Notes: a model not told the origin generated them from the letters alone. DNA of 64,000 nt from JANQSP01 sp965226095 (GCA_965226095.1 OZ245336.1:868001-932000); one strand, 5' to 3'; shown: positions 1 through 8,354, counted from the first letter of the stretch. Numbers and translations: made by a program.

Positions 1-1
1 T

Positions 2-133
2 TCGCTTAGGTGTGAGAATGATGGTCTAAGCGTAAGGGCAGGTATTGATAAACTAATACAATGTTATACTTTAGGAAGGGTTGATTACTGTAACTCATGT
101 TCATTAATTATATATGGAAAAGGAGATAAATAA
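2..133 (+). CDS. C-terminal end of an unidentified protein (cut by window edge)
   Basis: An open frame enters from the left edge and runs 43 codons to a TAA at 131-133. The visible part is cysteine-containing (CENDG, then QCYTLG and a CNSC-like segment) and ends GKGDK. Its stop overlaps the ATG of the next small gene as TAATG, and a good ribosome site (AAGGAG at 119-124) lies inside its last codons, so the two look translationally coupled. I do not recognise a family; the upstream part is outside the window. Confidence 0.4.
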   Translation, partial: SLRCENDGLSVRAGIDKLIQCYTLGRVDYCNSCSLIIYGKGDK

Positions 134-216
134 TGAAACTAGATTTGATTGTCCTTATTCTAAGTATAGCTGTAATTTTAAACTCTATAAGCATTATTCT
201 AATAACAATGAATTAG
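133..216 (+). CDS. 27-aa single-span membrane microprotein
   Basis: ATG at 133 lies 8 nt after a strong AAGGAG. The peptide begins MKLDLIVLILS and is almost entirely one hydrophobic helix ending in ITMN, so it should sit in the inner membrane. It overlaps the previous stop by one base. Such peptides can be toxins of type I systems or small regulators, but nothing here fixes the role. The strong ribosome site and coupling are the main evidence that it is expressed. Confidence 0.4.
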   Translation: MKLDLIVLILSIAVILNSISIILITMN

Positions 217-323
217 GTTTTTGTATGGATCCAATAAAACTATAGGAGGAAAAAGATAGGCCAAAGTATTCTAGTGGTAAATATGAAATGATTGTAAGAC
301 CAGCATCAAATTGTGAGTAAATC

Positions 324-345
324 TCCTGTTAAAATCCAGTTAAAA
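324..345 (-). repeat. Two 11-nt direct repeats, family I (integrase arm-like)
   Basis: On the minus strand TTTTAACTGGA is followed directly by TTTTAACAGGA. These are one-base variants of the unit TTTTAACGGGA that occurs as a perfect tandem pair next to integrase 1 (3750-3771), at 38450-38471 and beside the tRNA (47439-47460). A pair of 11-nt units spaced by one helical turn is what integrase arm-binding sites look like. Together with the core-like repeat at 1490-1514 it brackets pilin module 1. Confidence 0.55.
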
Positions 346-417
346 TCTGAAAATAGGGAAGTAAAAATCTTCTGTGATTATAAAGTTAATGTTTTATAAA
401 AAATTCCCGCCATTTTT

Positions 418-456
418 TAAAAAAACAAGGGCCGACTGTGAAACAGTCAGCCCTTG
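418..456 (-). terminator. Rho-independent terminator of pilin gene 1
   Basis: On the minus strand a hairpin with paired blocks CAAGGGC/GCCCTTG and GACTGT/ACAGTC is followed by a T run (complement of the A run at 419-425). It lies about 45 nt past the pilin stop. Confidence 0.85.
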
Positions 457-500
457 AGACAAACTCCGTACCTAAGGGTACTAGAGTAAGTAAAAATTAA

Positions 501-1094
501 TTAAGCACATACATCACTAATAGCAGACGGTATCCATGAACAACCTGTGACACCTATACAACCATTTCGTGTTGTCTCAGCAGTACAACCTGATGGAGTA
601 CCAGAGCAAGCTCCTCCTATCGTTGTCTTCGTAGGTCCAGAAGCATCATCACTGATCCAATAACCCACAGCTTGGCTATTAGTTTTTTCAAAAGCTGCTC
701 CAAGTTTGAATGAACCTTCATCTAATACACATGAAGTAGGAGAGAGGGTACTACCGGCAGTTTTTATATTAGTCGATGTTACCGTAGAGACGGTACAAGT
801 TTCACTGTTAAAGCCAGCAAAGTTATCATCTGAGTTTGTATAAACAGCACTTGTTCCTATAGTTCCAATACCTGCTCCTGCTAAACTAACACAAAAAGTA
901 TTTTCGACAACTTCGTAGGCTAAATAAGCTTTCTGTGCAGAGGAAACCTCTAATTTTACAGCTGTTTCATTTGCGTTTTGCTTGTACTGGTTATAAGCTG
1001 GAATAGCAATTGCGGAGAGCACTCCCACAATTCCTATGGTGACTAGGACTTCCAATAAGGTAAATCCTTTTTTATTTTTTAATAACTTTTTCAT
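501..1094 (-). CDS. Type IV pilin-like protein, copy 1
   Basis: A 197-residue secreted pilin-like subunit. The N-terminus carries a short basic leader, a prepilin cleavage site G/FTLLE with the conserved Glu at mature position 5, then a hydrophobic assembly helix. A PilD-type peptidase would process it. The remainder is a cysteine-rich globular part containing SWIPSAISDVCA at the end. The ATG follows a G-rich ribosome site and the gene has its own terminator. It shares about 80 N-terminal residues with copies at 17905 and 39002, while the C-terminal halves differ strongly. The upstream partner is the small membrane protein at 1183-1449. It may be a major or minor pilin or a pseudopilin; no assembly genes are nearby. 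It sits in the mobile region, close to integrase 1. Confidence 0.85.
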   Translation of the reverse strand: MKKLLKNKKGFTLLEVLVTIGIVGVLSAIAIPAYNQYKQNANETAVKLEVSSAQKAYLAYEVVENTFCVSLAGAGIGTIGTSAVYTNSDDNFAGFNSETCTVSTVTSTNIKTAGSTLSPTSCVLDEGSFKLGAAFEKTNSQAVGYWISDDASGPTKTTIGGACSGTPSGCTAETTRNGCIGVTGCSWIPSAISDVCA

Positions 1095-1182
1095 AAAACC
1101 CCCATGTTTTATATTTTGTTAAACAAATTTATTTTCTGTTTTTCTGTTTTTTATTTTTTATCTACACCCCTCCTTTGGTTTT

Positions 1183-1449
1183 TTATTTGCTGTTTAAATT
1201 AAAAGTTTCTTCAACACCAATGCCCTTTTTCTCAAAACTTCTTTTAAGTCTTTGCACCTTCAATTCTGCTTCTATATTCATTGTTTGATCTTTTAAGAAT
1301 TGTCCAAACTCTGCTTGTGCCCTTATGTCGTCTCGGTATTCAATTTTTTTAATCCAGAAGTAAGGGCTGAGGACAATCAGGACAGCCAGCACACTTGTTT
1401 GTGCAAAGACCAGAGCAATTAAAATCTTTTTGTCATCCTGTTTGCTCAT
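1183..1449 (-). CDS. Small membrane/coiled-coil protein paired with pilin 1
   Basis: About 88 residues from the MSKQDD start. A single membrane helix (LIALVFAQTSVLAVLIVLS) is followed by a charged helical tail with a KGIGVEETFNLN end. A longer frame starts further upstream inside the 1490-1514 repeat, but the conserved start in copy 3 (38632) supports MSK. It always precedes a pilin-like gene by about 90 nt in this window (copies at 18554 and 38632), so the two probably act together, for example as a membrane anchor or assembly partner for the pilin. The family is unknown to me. Confidence 0.7.
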   Translation of the reverse strand: MSKQDDKKILIALVFAQTSVLAVLIVLSPYFWIKKIEYRDDIRAQAEFGQFLKDQTMNIEAELKVQRLKRSFEKKGIGVEETFNLNSK

Positions 1450-1489
1450 ACTTGAAATTCCCTTTTGCCTTCCCTGGCTGAAGAACCAG

Positions 1490-1514
1490 TGGTGGAGATA
1501 TGTCGTCTCCACCA
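1490..1514. repeat. Core-like site A: TGGTGGAG - 9 nt - CTCCACCA
   Basis: Two perfect 8-bp inverted arms are separated by the 9-nt spacer ATATGTCGT. CTCCACCA equals the 3' end of the tRNA-Ala gene at 47511. The arrangement of inverted arms around a 7-9 nt spacer is typical of tyrosine recombinase core sites. It lies just before the small protein gene of pilin module 1. An operator role for the same palindrome is the main alternative. Confidence 0.6.
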
Positions 1515-1760
1515 TTCATATAAAAATCCTATAATAATCTTCGGACAAGTCAAAACTATTTTTAAAAAATTCTCAGTTTATTAAAACTTGAATGGTATTC
1601 AGGACTTAATGCTGTATTATTTTGATACACTTATTTAAGTTATCAGTAAAATCTTACAAATATACCACTTGAAAGGTCCTCAAGAGATCTTTCAAGTTTT
1701 AGCTTTTAGCCTATCAAGTTTTCAACGATCAGCCTTGTTGTTTTTTCTATGATCTCTAAA

Positions 1761-2250
1761 TCAACATGATATTTTTCTTAAGATTTTATTTACATTAACA
1801 GAAAGATTATTGATTTTTTTATTAGTTTCAGTCACATGATTTGTAAGCTGTTTTTCAATTCCTGTCATTCTATTATTTAAATTTAGATAAAAGTTTTTCC
1901 TAGTATCTGCAAAGTTTTTCCTAGTATCTGCCAAGGACCATCCTTATGGTTAATCAGACTACTCTTAATGGTATCAATTTCCTGTTTTACAGGTTTTTGA
2001 GCTTCTGCAAAGTTTTTTTGAGTCCTTCTGCAAAGTTTTTCTTAGTATCTACAATATGGTTAATCAGACTACTCTTAATGGTATCAATTTCCTGTTTTAC
2101 AGGTTTTTGAGCTTCTGCTAATAAGCCAATCATGTCCTTTTTAAAATCTATCCTTAATTTTTCTCCTGTTTTTTTTAGAGAGTTAGTCATTTTCTTTTCA
2201 AATTCGTGAAAAGGCGGCCAGCCAGGATATAAACCATTTTCTTTCAACAT
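1761..2250 (-). pseudogene. Decayed coiled-coil gene with internal duplication
   Basis: An 87-codon frame (1987-2250) begins MLKENGLYPGWPPF after AAGGA and continues as a lysine-rich helix ending KLKNL. A second copy of its middle section (KPVKQEIDTIKSSLINH) follows at 1943-2010, then passes through a frame change into ADTRKNF repeated twice and a coiled-coil tail ending RKISC at 1761. The repeated DNA blocks near 1945-2010 and 2055-2120 are nearly identical. I read this as one gene broken by tandem duplication and frameshift. A related fragment is at about 3125-3275 on the opposite strand. Function is unknown. Confidence 0.55.
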
Positions 2251-3674
2251 AATATTCCTTAAGATTATTTTAAATAAGTATACATTATATAGTATAAAAG
2301 ACAAGTGTTAGGAGCAATGAATAAAATCAAGTCTTAAGTGTGAGATAGATTAACATTTTACTTAAATTACATATCTTTTTTGTCAATCGATCAGAAAAAG
2401 TATTTTAAATTAAAAAAAACGAAAATGGAATTTTTGATTCGGATTTCGTTTAATATATATTTATAGATTATTTTTTAAGTCTTAAAAAATCCTCAAGCGA
2501 CTTTTTAAGTTTTCAATGTCTGTTATAGAGAAAGACCGGTAGTCTTCTTCTATGAACAGACATGAAATCTTAAAAAGTCTGCTTAGGTAAATTTAAGACT
2601 TAAAAAATTTATAAGATATATATTGCCACGAAATCTTGTTTGTCAATTAAGTGCCTTCTTGGCTGACTTCTTAATTTAAAATTCTTTTTCCCAGATCTGC
2701 TTGTCCAAAAAAGATATGTAAATGCTCGTAAACTGAATCTATCTCACACTTCAGACTTTTTTATTCATTTGATGTAAACTGGCTGATCTAAAAGAATACC
2801 CTACATGGTGACTTTTCACACTTTAATAAAAATACCGAATAATAATCTCTTAATTTTTTAATACAGTAAAATCTGTAAAGATTAAAGAATAACAGACAAA
2901 GAGTTTGATATCCTCACCACCTTTTTTTAAGTCCACGAAGTTTAGAGCCTGGATAAATAAACTAGTGATTCGTTCTTTAAAATTTTGTTTGGAAGCAGTT
3001 AAGGATAGATTCTCACTTTTGGACCTACTTGGGCTGTTAGTTTTGTCTGGTAAAATTCAGCTTGCTTGATACGCTTTGTTGGATTAACCATATTCGCCGT
3101 AGAACTTTCCAGACAAACTTTCATCAAGGACCTGCAAGCTAAAACAGATTAAGGATGAAGCTCTAAAACCTGTTTTAAAGGACATAAATTTACCATTAAG
3201 AGCTAGTCTGCCTAAGGATGGTCCTTGGCAGGCTGAGCACAGGAAAAACTTTGCGATCCTAGGAAAAGACTAAATTTATCTAATAGAATACAAACTGACA
3301 TTTTACAAGACCAAAGACAGCATCCAATGTCAGATCAAGATAAGTGTATTTGTTAGATTTTTAAATAAATACCTTTAAGCCAAGAGAGATTGTTGAAAGA
3401 TCATAAAACAAACTCTCAAAGCCTATTAATTAAACTTGTAAAGTTGTATGCAAAAACGATTCCCAACTGAGAACGAAAGAAAAAGTCTTTAGGATTAAAA
3501 AAAAACGAAAATGGAATTTTTGATTCGGATTTCGAATAAAAAAGATAATGAGTAAATGTACATTGATCGTAGTGAAACTGGATCCCTGCTTTCGCAGGGA
3601 TGACGATTTCCTTGGCAATACCTGTCAGAAATTTCTGTTTCATACTTTTAAAGCATTTAAAGTGCCTTGCCCAG
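2251..3674. other. Long non-coding stretch with decayed fragments
   Basis: Besides the foldback element it contains a 41-bp direct repeat (2407-2448 and 3494-3534, sharing CGAAAATGGAATTTTTGATT), a fragment of the 1761-2250 gene on the plus strand at about 3125-3275 (reading KDGPWQAEHRKNFAILGK), and a small palindromic repeat around 3576-3615 (CCCTGCTTTCGCAGGGATGA) of the kind scattered in many proteobacterial genomes. I find no intact gene here. Confidence 0.5.
2316..2769. repeat. Foldback (MITE-like) element with ~100-bp imperfect terminal inverted repeats
   Basis: The outer 35 bases (2316-2351) are nearly an exact reverse complement of 2736-2769, sharing AGTGTGAGATAGATT. Complementarity continues inward through TTACATATCTTTTTTG and a GATC/AAAAAG block to about 2415 and 2670. 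The middle contains further short inverted pieces of CTTAAAAA type. No protein is encoded. It could be a non-autonomous mobile element or a structured RNA locus. Confidence 0.55.
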
Positions 3675-3699
3675 TGGTGGAGACGACATAACTCCACCA
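3675..3699. repeat. Core-like site B beside integrase 1
   Basis: TGGTGGAG, spacer ACGACATAA, CTCCACCA. The spacer is the reverse complement of the site A spacer apart from one base, so A and B are in inverted orientation. It lies just beyond the 3' end of integrase 1 and its arm repeats, in the same order (integrase, arms, core) seen at the tRNA end (47136-47520). This is the likely attachment core of element 1. Confidence 0.6.
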
Positions 3700-3749
3700 T
3701 TTTTTTTGTAACTTATTGAAATTATTGAATTTTATAAATTGAAAAATGA

Positions 3750-3771
3750 TTTTAACGGGATTTTAACGGGA
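3750..3771 (+). repeat. Arm-like direct repeats, family I, beside integrase 1
   Basis: The 11-nt unit TTTTAACGGGA occurs twice in perfect tandem between the integrase 1 stop and core site B. The whole stretch from about 3690 to 4090 is an inverted near-copy of 47130-47520. Confidence 0.7.
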
Positions 3772-3807
3772 TTTTTCTTGGAAATTCTCAACAACTAAAA
3801 AAACTGT

Positions 3808-4953
3808 TTAAATATGACTGTCTTTAAAAATAACAGAAGCAGTTTTCTCTCCTGTCTCTGAACTCAAAAGAGCAACAGTCTTTGCATACTTTTGAGTCAT
3901 CTTTATTTCTGTATGCCCAAGGCTGGCTTGAACCGCAGAAATATCTTTTGTTGCCATTAGTGCAATTGTTGCAAAAGTGTGACGGCAAATATGAGTTGAA
4001 CGCCAGGGAAGCTTTAAGGCTATAAAACCAGCATTGAAAGCTGATTGAACGGCATTGTATTTTAAAAGCTCACCTTTACTATCTGTAAAAACCAAGTCAT
4101 TCATAGCTTCTTTTTTCATTTCCTTAAGAAGATTTTTTAATACCTCAGGAAGTATAAGAAGTCTGGCTGACTGAGAGGTTTTTGTCACATCTTCTAAAAA
4201 AGGACACTTAGTTTGTTGATCCCAACGAACCCTCCTTATTACTCTTGCTACACCCTCTTCAACATTTATAGCGGACCACTTTAATCCGCAAGTTTCTCCA
4301 ATTCTAGCTCCTGTAAGAAGCATAAAACCAGCAATCCTCCAATAGACAGGGTCACTTTTGTGTCCCTTAAGCCACTGAACCCATTTTCTTGCATCCTCTG
4401 GTTGCATAAAATAATCGGGCCTTCTAGGAGCATTGGATTTAAAAAAACACATCTGCCTATGCTTTTTGGTAATAGGGACATTGAAGTCTTCATTTATAAA
4501 ATTCCTATACCAATTTAAAACAACAGAAAGAAATCTCAATTCATGTTGAAAAGTTTTTCTTCCCTTGTTTTTTGCAGTTCGATGTTTTTTCAGCCAACTA
4601 ATCCACTCAACAATTTTCATACTTTTAAATTCAGACATTTTTACATCAGCTAATGGACTTGAGTAAAAATAAGAGAGTCGGCACTCATAGCTTTGAAGAG
4701 TAGATTTCATTATACGGGTTTTAGCATCTTCCCAAAATTTATCCATACAATCTTTAAACGACATTTGGTCATTCAAACTTGTAGGACTGAGAACAAACTT
4801 TTGTTTTTCTTTTGCGTGCCATAAAATAGATTCTCTTCTTGTAGAAAAGTTTTTTACAGCAACACGAACACCTTTTATAAAAACCTCTGCTTGATAATAT
4901 ACAATAGGTTTTTGTTGTTTTTTGGTGCGGTATTTTCTTTTGATTATTGCCAT
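3808..4953 (-). CDS. Integrase 1, full-length tyrosine recombinase
   Basis: A 381-residue phage/ICE-type integrase from MAIIKRKYR. The start is chosen because AGGAGG sits just ahead and its ATG overlaps the stop of the upstream gene (TAATG). Order: a basic N-terminal arm-binding domain (about 1-60), a SAM-like core-binding domain (about 65-165), then the catalytic domain with TGARIGE (Arg I), a TKTSQSARLL beta-hairpin Lys, HICRH (His-x-x-Arg) and LGHTEIKMTQKYAKT with the nucleophilic Tyr. All catalytic residues are present. It is the only one of the three integrases here that keeps its N-terminal domain. It should catalyse integration and excision at the CTCCACCA core, probably in the 3' end of tRNA-Ala. 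Confidence 0.9.
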   Translation of the reverse strand: MAIIKRKYRTKKQQKPIVYYQAEVFIKGVRVAVKNFSTRRESILWHAKEKQKFVLSPTSLNDQMSFKDCMDKFWEDAKTRIMKSTLQSYECRLSYFYSSPLADVKMSEFKSMKIVEWISWLKKHRTAKNKGRKTFQHELRFLSVVLNWYRNFINEDFNVPITKKHRQMCFFKSNAPRRPDYFMQPEDARKWVQWLKGHKSDPVYWRIAGFMLLTGARIGETCGLKWSAINVEEGVARVIRRVRWDQQTKCPFLEDVTKTSQSARLLILPEVLKNLLKEMKKEAMNDLVFTDSKGELLKYNAVQSAFNAGFIALKLPWRSTHICRHTFATIALMATKDISAVQASLGHTEIKMTQKYAKTVALLSSETGEKTASVIFKDSHI

Positions 4954-5255
4954 TATGGTTCCTCCTTTTGGTGTAACCACTCCTGCACGCTTCCTCTGAG
5001 GAAAAACCACTTCTTGCCAATTTTGACATGAGGGATTTTTCCAAGGGCTATCCAGTTACGGATAGTCTGAGGAGCTAACCCAAAGATAACCGCTAATTCC
5101 TCTACTGTTATTAAGTTGTCAAAGAACAGACCTGCATTAGATCCTCTGGCAATCCCAGATTGTTTCATCTTAAGTCTTTTTCTCGCTTCAGGCAAACTTA
5201 CCATGCTGTCATGCTTTAATAGCCTTAATTGTTTTTCATTTTTAGTTTTTCTCAT
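4953..5255 (-). CDS. Excisionase / MerR-like helix-turn-helix protein
   Basis: About 100 residues starting MRKTKNEKQ after AAGGA. The C-terminal half is a winged helix-turn-helix of the excisionase (AlpA/Xis, DUF helix_turn_helix_17-like) type: LITVEELAVIFGLAPQTIRN, then a wing with GKKWFF and an EWLHQ end. Its stop overlaps the integrase 1 start by one base, so the pair is translationally coupled. It probably controls the direction of recombination and may also regulate the element. A longer upstream start exists but has no better ribosome site. Confidence 0.8.
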   Translation of the reverse strand: MRKTKNEKQLRLLKHDSMVSLPEARKRLKMKQSGIARGSNAGLFFDNLITVEELAVIFGLAPQTIRNWIALGKIPHVKIGKKWFFLRGSVQEWLHQKEEP

Positions 5256-5317
5256 AGTTCCTTCTTTTTTAAAGAAAAACGACCCCTCTAAGGGGAGAGG
5301 CCGCTCTCTCATTACTA

Positions 5318-5506
5318 CTACTCTTGTTTGCTCTTTTTTGGTGACAGCAAATAATCACCAGTCATATTTTGAACATCCAGTTTTAACACATAGCCCTTGT
5401 CATCCTTTCTTGGAAAGGCTACTCCACAGCGAACAAAACTCTTTTGTTCTTTTCCAGCCTTATCTGTATAAGTGCTGACATTCAGTACATCTAACATTTG
5501 ATTCAT
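5318..5506 (-). CDS. Conserved small protein of mobile elements
   Basis: 62 residues, start ATG after AAAGGAGG. The core FVRCGVAFPRKDDKGYVLKL resembles small single-domain proteins common in conjugative elements and phages (pattern: FxRVGVAFxxKDGKG). No catalytic motif is visible. It lies between the putative origin locus and the excisionase gene, so a role in element maintenance or transfer is plausible but unproven. Confidence 0.65.
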   Translation of the reverse strand: MNQMLDVLNVSTYTDKAGKEQKSFVRCGVAFPRKDDKGYVLKLDVQNMTGDYLLSPKKSKQE

Positions 5507-5876
5507 AATTAACCTCCTTTTGGTTTATTAGACTGTTTATATTACTAAATAATTTTTCTTCTTATCTTCACCTCCTTTAGCTCACCAATGAGCCACCTCA
5601 ACATGAGTACCTTATTAACGCATCAAATCCTGACCACCCCCTTTGCCCCCTCATCCTCCTCCCCTTACTACCAACACCACACACACACCACACCCCCACC
5701 ACACCACACCCCACCAACACCACACACACAACACACACACACCTACCCGTGACCACTACCACGAATAGGATGAGGGGGAGTGGTCACGGGTAGGTGTGTG
5801 TAAAACCTCAATGTTTTCAAGGAGTTGGTGGTTATACAAAAAGCCGCTACTTTGCGAGTGTGTTTGCGATTTATTT
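5507..5876. other. Putative oriT or replication origin of the element
   Basis: The centre is a perfect 23-bp inverted repeat (5735-5757 and 5779-5801; arms contain CCTACCCGTGACCACT and its complement) with a 21-nt loop. Upstream, 5661-5742 is made almost only of A and C, with CA runs, a very strong strand bias. A second pair, CCCCCTCATCC (5646-5656) and GGATGAGGGGG (5768-5778), puts one partner inside the loop of the first, so two alternative folds are possible. Its position directly downstream of the coupling-protein gene, at the border of the transfer operon, suggests a nick site or single-strand origin. A terminator for the transfer operon is the simpler alternative. Confidence 0.5.
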
Positions 5877-7625
5877 TCATGATTTCCTCATATTTTTCAG
5901 TGTTAAAAACCTTTTACAAAGTGTTAAACATCGCTTTAAGAGCCCTGTTTGTTGTGCCTTACTGTCTTCAGAGATTAAGCTTTCTAACCTCCAAACCTTC
6001 AGTAAGTCTTCTTTGTGGGAAGCCTTATCAATCAAAACAGCCTGGCCAACAGAGAGTTTTTTAAATACATCAAACTCCACTTGCATCTCTTTTACCTCTC
6101 GAACACTGCCCATGCCGGTCATTTCTTCGTCTGATTCCAAACCGCTAATCTGATAAGTTTTCTTTTTGGAAGAGAAAGTTCCGGCTATTGAAGACCAAGC
6201 TTCTGCATCTTCTGGAACATCTTGGCGAAAGATAATTTTGCTGGAAGTATTCCCGATAATCTGATCTTTAAACTCTGAAGTGACAGCCTTTAAGTCAGCC
6301 AAACCCTGACAAAACAGATGAATACCTATCCGTGAAGACCTTGCCATTTTTAAGAAATCAGCAAAATCAGAGCTTGCAAAAGAGCCAAATTCATCAACAA
6401 AGCAGGCACAAAAATCATAGTCAAACTCTCTTTGACCTGCCTGTATCTGGTTGGATAACACCTTTAAATCTTGCAGTATGATCCGGCCTATCCTTCGGGA
6501 AATATCTCCGTAACCGTTCACATTCATCTGGAAATAAGCAATCTGTTTGTTCTTTAAAACATCTGAAAGTGAAAGCTTCTTTTTATTTGTAATCTTCTTA
6601 GGAGAAATAATGTCTGTAAAAACAGCAGAATCAATGGAGGATATTTGAGAAAAAACTCCAGCTAAGTCTAAAGGTTTTATTTGAAAAACGGAGTTAATAC
6701 CTGCCACTAATCTTTCTTTATGCTTGTGTTCTTTTATCTTGTTTATGTTTTTTTGAAGCTCTCTTAGTTTCGCTGTATTGGTAATTAGCTCCCTTAATCT
6801 TGAAAAAGTAATGGTCTCTTTCAAAGCTTCCAGGGCGTATAAAACCACTCCAAGCCAAAGGGATGCTTGAGCCTTAAAGTACTCATGTTCAAATCTTAAG
6901 CCATCTATCAGACGAGCTTTAATCTGCTCGCTTGTGCCATTTTCAAGAGGATTATAAGCAACAGATTCTTCCGGAAAAGAAAGAGAGAATAAATGAAAAT
7001 CTTTTTCACGACCATAAAACTCTGCCCGTTTTTTCATTTCAAGCACATCTGTTTTTTCACCTTTTGGGTCAATAATGATGATAGGATGATTGTGCTTCAA
7101 AGAGTAATTTAAAAGAGTCTTAAGCAGTGTAGTTTTTCCTTGGCCTGTAGCACCTGATACAATGAGATGCTGGGTCCTGGATTTTAGATCTAAACAAACA
7201 GGTTTTTTTGATATAAGAGAAACTCCAATAGGAGTTTTGTCTTTATGCTCTATGAGTGGAACAAGCTGTTTAAAATTAAGTCTTTGATGCTTTAAATCTT
7301 CAACAGTGATTTTCTTTGGTATAAAATTCTTTTTTGCTTTTAACCAAAAAAAGCTTCTACCTACAAAAACAACAGACGATAAAACAAAGAAATAAAATAG
7401 ATGCCAATGGTTTAAAGCGTTCTCTTCTTTTTTAACAAAGTAAAAAAACCAAACTCCTCCTAAAAGAAGTAAGTAAAAAATAATAGAGCGGACAAGGTTC
7501 TCAACCCATCCTGCCACCTCTGTTTTTGCCCTGATTGGAGCTATGGAAAAATACATTATATTCCAAATGATCATAATTACATCTTCCATAAAACTCTCTA
7601 AAGTGTTTTCTTTTTCTTTATTCAT
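5877..7625 (-). CDS. Type IV coupling protein (VirD4/TraD/TraG family)
   Basis: 582 residues. Two N-terminal membrane helices (about 65-110) are followed by a cytoplasmic AAA-type ATPase: Walker A GATGQGKTT, Walker B CACFVDEFGSF, and the family segment MARSSRIGIHLFCQGLADL. The protein would form a hexamer at the membrane that feeds DNA or protein substrates to the secretion channel. It is the last gene of the transfer operon and overlaps the preceding gene by 8 nt. Length is within the normal range for the family. Confidence 0.9.
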   Translation of the reverse strand: MNKEKENTLESFMEDVIMIIWNIMYFSIAPIRAKTEVAGWVENLVRSIIFYLLLLGGVWFFYFVKKEENALNHWHLFYFFVLSSVVFVGRSFFWLKAKKNFIPKKITVEDLKHQRLNFKQLVPLIEHKDKTPIGVSLISKKPVCLDLKSRTQHLIVSGATGQGKTTLLKTLLNYSLKHNHPIIIIDPKGEKTDVLEMKKRAEFYGREKDFHLFSLSFPEESVAYNPLENGTSEQIKARLIDGLRFEHEYFKAQASLWLGVVLYALEALKETITFSRLRELITNTAKLRELQKNINKIKEHKHKERLVAGINSVFQIKPLDLAGVFSQISSIDSAVFTDIISPKKITNKKKLSLSDVLKNKQIAYFQMNVNGYGDISRRIGRIILQDLKVLSNQIQAGQREFDYDFCACFVDEFGSFASSDFADFLKMARSSRIGIHLFCQGLADLKAVTSEFKDQIIGNTSSKIIFRQDVPEDAEAWSSIAGTFSSKKKTYQISGLESDEEMTGMGSVREVKEMQVEFDVFKKLSVGQAVLIDKASHKEDLLKVWRLESLISEDSKAQQTGLLKRCLTLCKRFLTLKNMRKS

Positions 7626-8319
7626 TTGTTCCTTTCTTTAGCCACTCCAAGAGTGAAAGCTTTCCATAAGAGCAGGAAAAAACAGTTTCAGGTTCTGCGT
7701 AATGAGAAATCCCAAGGTAATCTTTGTAAGCAAAGTATTCCAAAAGCCTGTTTTTCTTAAACAGAGAACCCACTACATAAAGAACATGAGAAAAGCTTGA
7801 ATTGCTGTAATCAATGGTTTTTAAATCATATCTGTTTTGGGATTTAAGGTTGAGTTCAAGCTCCACAGCTAATTTAAAATTTCTTCCGATAAAATACAGG
7901 TCAGGATAAGGTTCGTGCTCTCCTGATTCCAAAGTATATCGATTGTCTTTTATGTCGTTTTCAAAAAAGGCCGGAAGATGTAAAATATTTTCTAACTTGT
8001 CTTTAAGAGAGAATAACAACACTTGATGATTGATTTTAGACCTATTGAATTTTATATATTTACTTAAAAAACTTCTTTTTAAAAAAACAATCTTTCGGTT
8101 CTTTCCAATAATGGCAAGACTCTTTTTATCCAAAACCCCTTTAAACTTTCCCTCATAAATATCTTCTATAGTTAAATATCCATACTTTGAAAGTTCACTT
8201 AATCTCCTGGAGGCTGTACAGTAAGAAGGAAAAAAGCTCTTTTGAATATCTTTAAAGAAGCAAAAATCCTGCTTTCTAATACAATTTAAAATATCTTTAT
8301 CTCTCTTACTTAATCTCAT
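7618..8319 (-). CDS. Replication-relaxation (Replic_Relax-like) protein
   Basis: 233 residues. An N-terminal winged helix (about 1-55, LSKRDKDILNCIRKQ then RRLSELSKYGYL) is followed by a domain with PDLYFIG and KLAVELELNLKS...RY, the conserved acidic/Lys pattern of the replication-relaxation family, which is related to PD-(D/E)xK folds. Members are found next to coupling proteins in mobilisable elements and are thought to act in plasmid relaxation or replication. It overlaps the coupling-protein gene. It is the only candidate for a DNA-processing function in the operon, since no standard relaxase is seen. Confidence 0.65.
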   Translation of the reverse strand: MRLSKRDKDILNCIRKQDFCFFKDIQKSFFPSYCTASRRLSELSKYGYLTIEDIYEGKFKGVLDKKSLAIIGKNRKIVFLKRSFLSKYIKFNRSKINHQVLLFSLKDKLENILHLPAFFENDIKDNRYTLESGEHEPYPDLYFIGRNFKLAVELELNLKSQNRYDLKTIDYSNSSFSHVLYVVGSLFKKNRLLEYFAYKDYLGISHYAEPETVFSCSYGKLSLLEWLKKGTNE

Positions 8320-8354
8320 GTGTTCTTATTTCCTTCTAAATTATCCATACTTCT

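Larger units (their letters stand above)
217..500. other. Intergenic region with an arm-repeat pair and a terminator
   Basis: No convincing gene. The stretch holds the inverted arm-type repeats at 324-345 and the terminator of pilin gene 1 at 418-456, both listed separately. Confidence 0.6.

Noticed and set aside
3576..3615. Short palindrome with ATGACGA considered as a CRISPR or terminator unit
   Set aside because: Related copies at 39980 and 57665 are scattered singly; it is a dispersed genomic repeat, not an array.
3416..3700. 94-codon minus-strand frame next to integrase 1
   Set aside because: It crosses core site B, a dispersed palindromic repeat and a direct repeat; composition is not protein-like.
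5116..5478. Plus-strand open frame of 120 codons
   Set aside because: Lies opposite the excisionase and small protein genes, which have ribosome sites and family motifs.
5661..5742. CA-rich repeats considered as a CRISPR array or microsatellite
   Set aside because: No regular repeat and spacer units; simple A/C bias tied to the adjacent hairpin fits an origin or terminator locus better.
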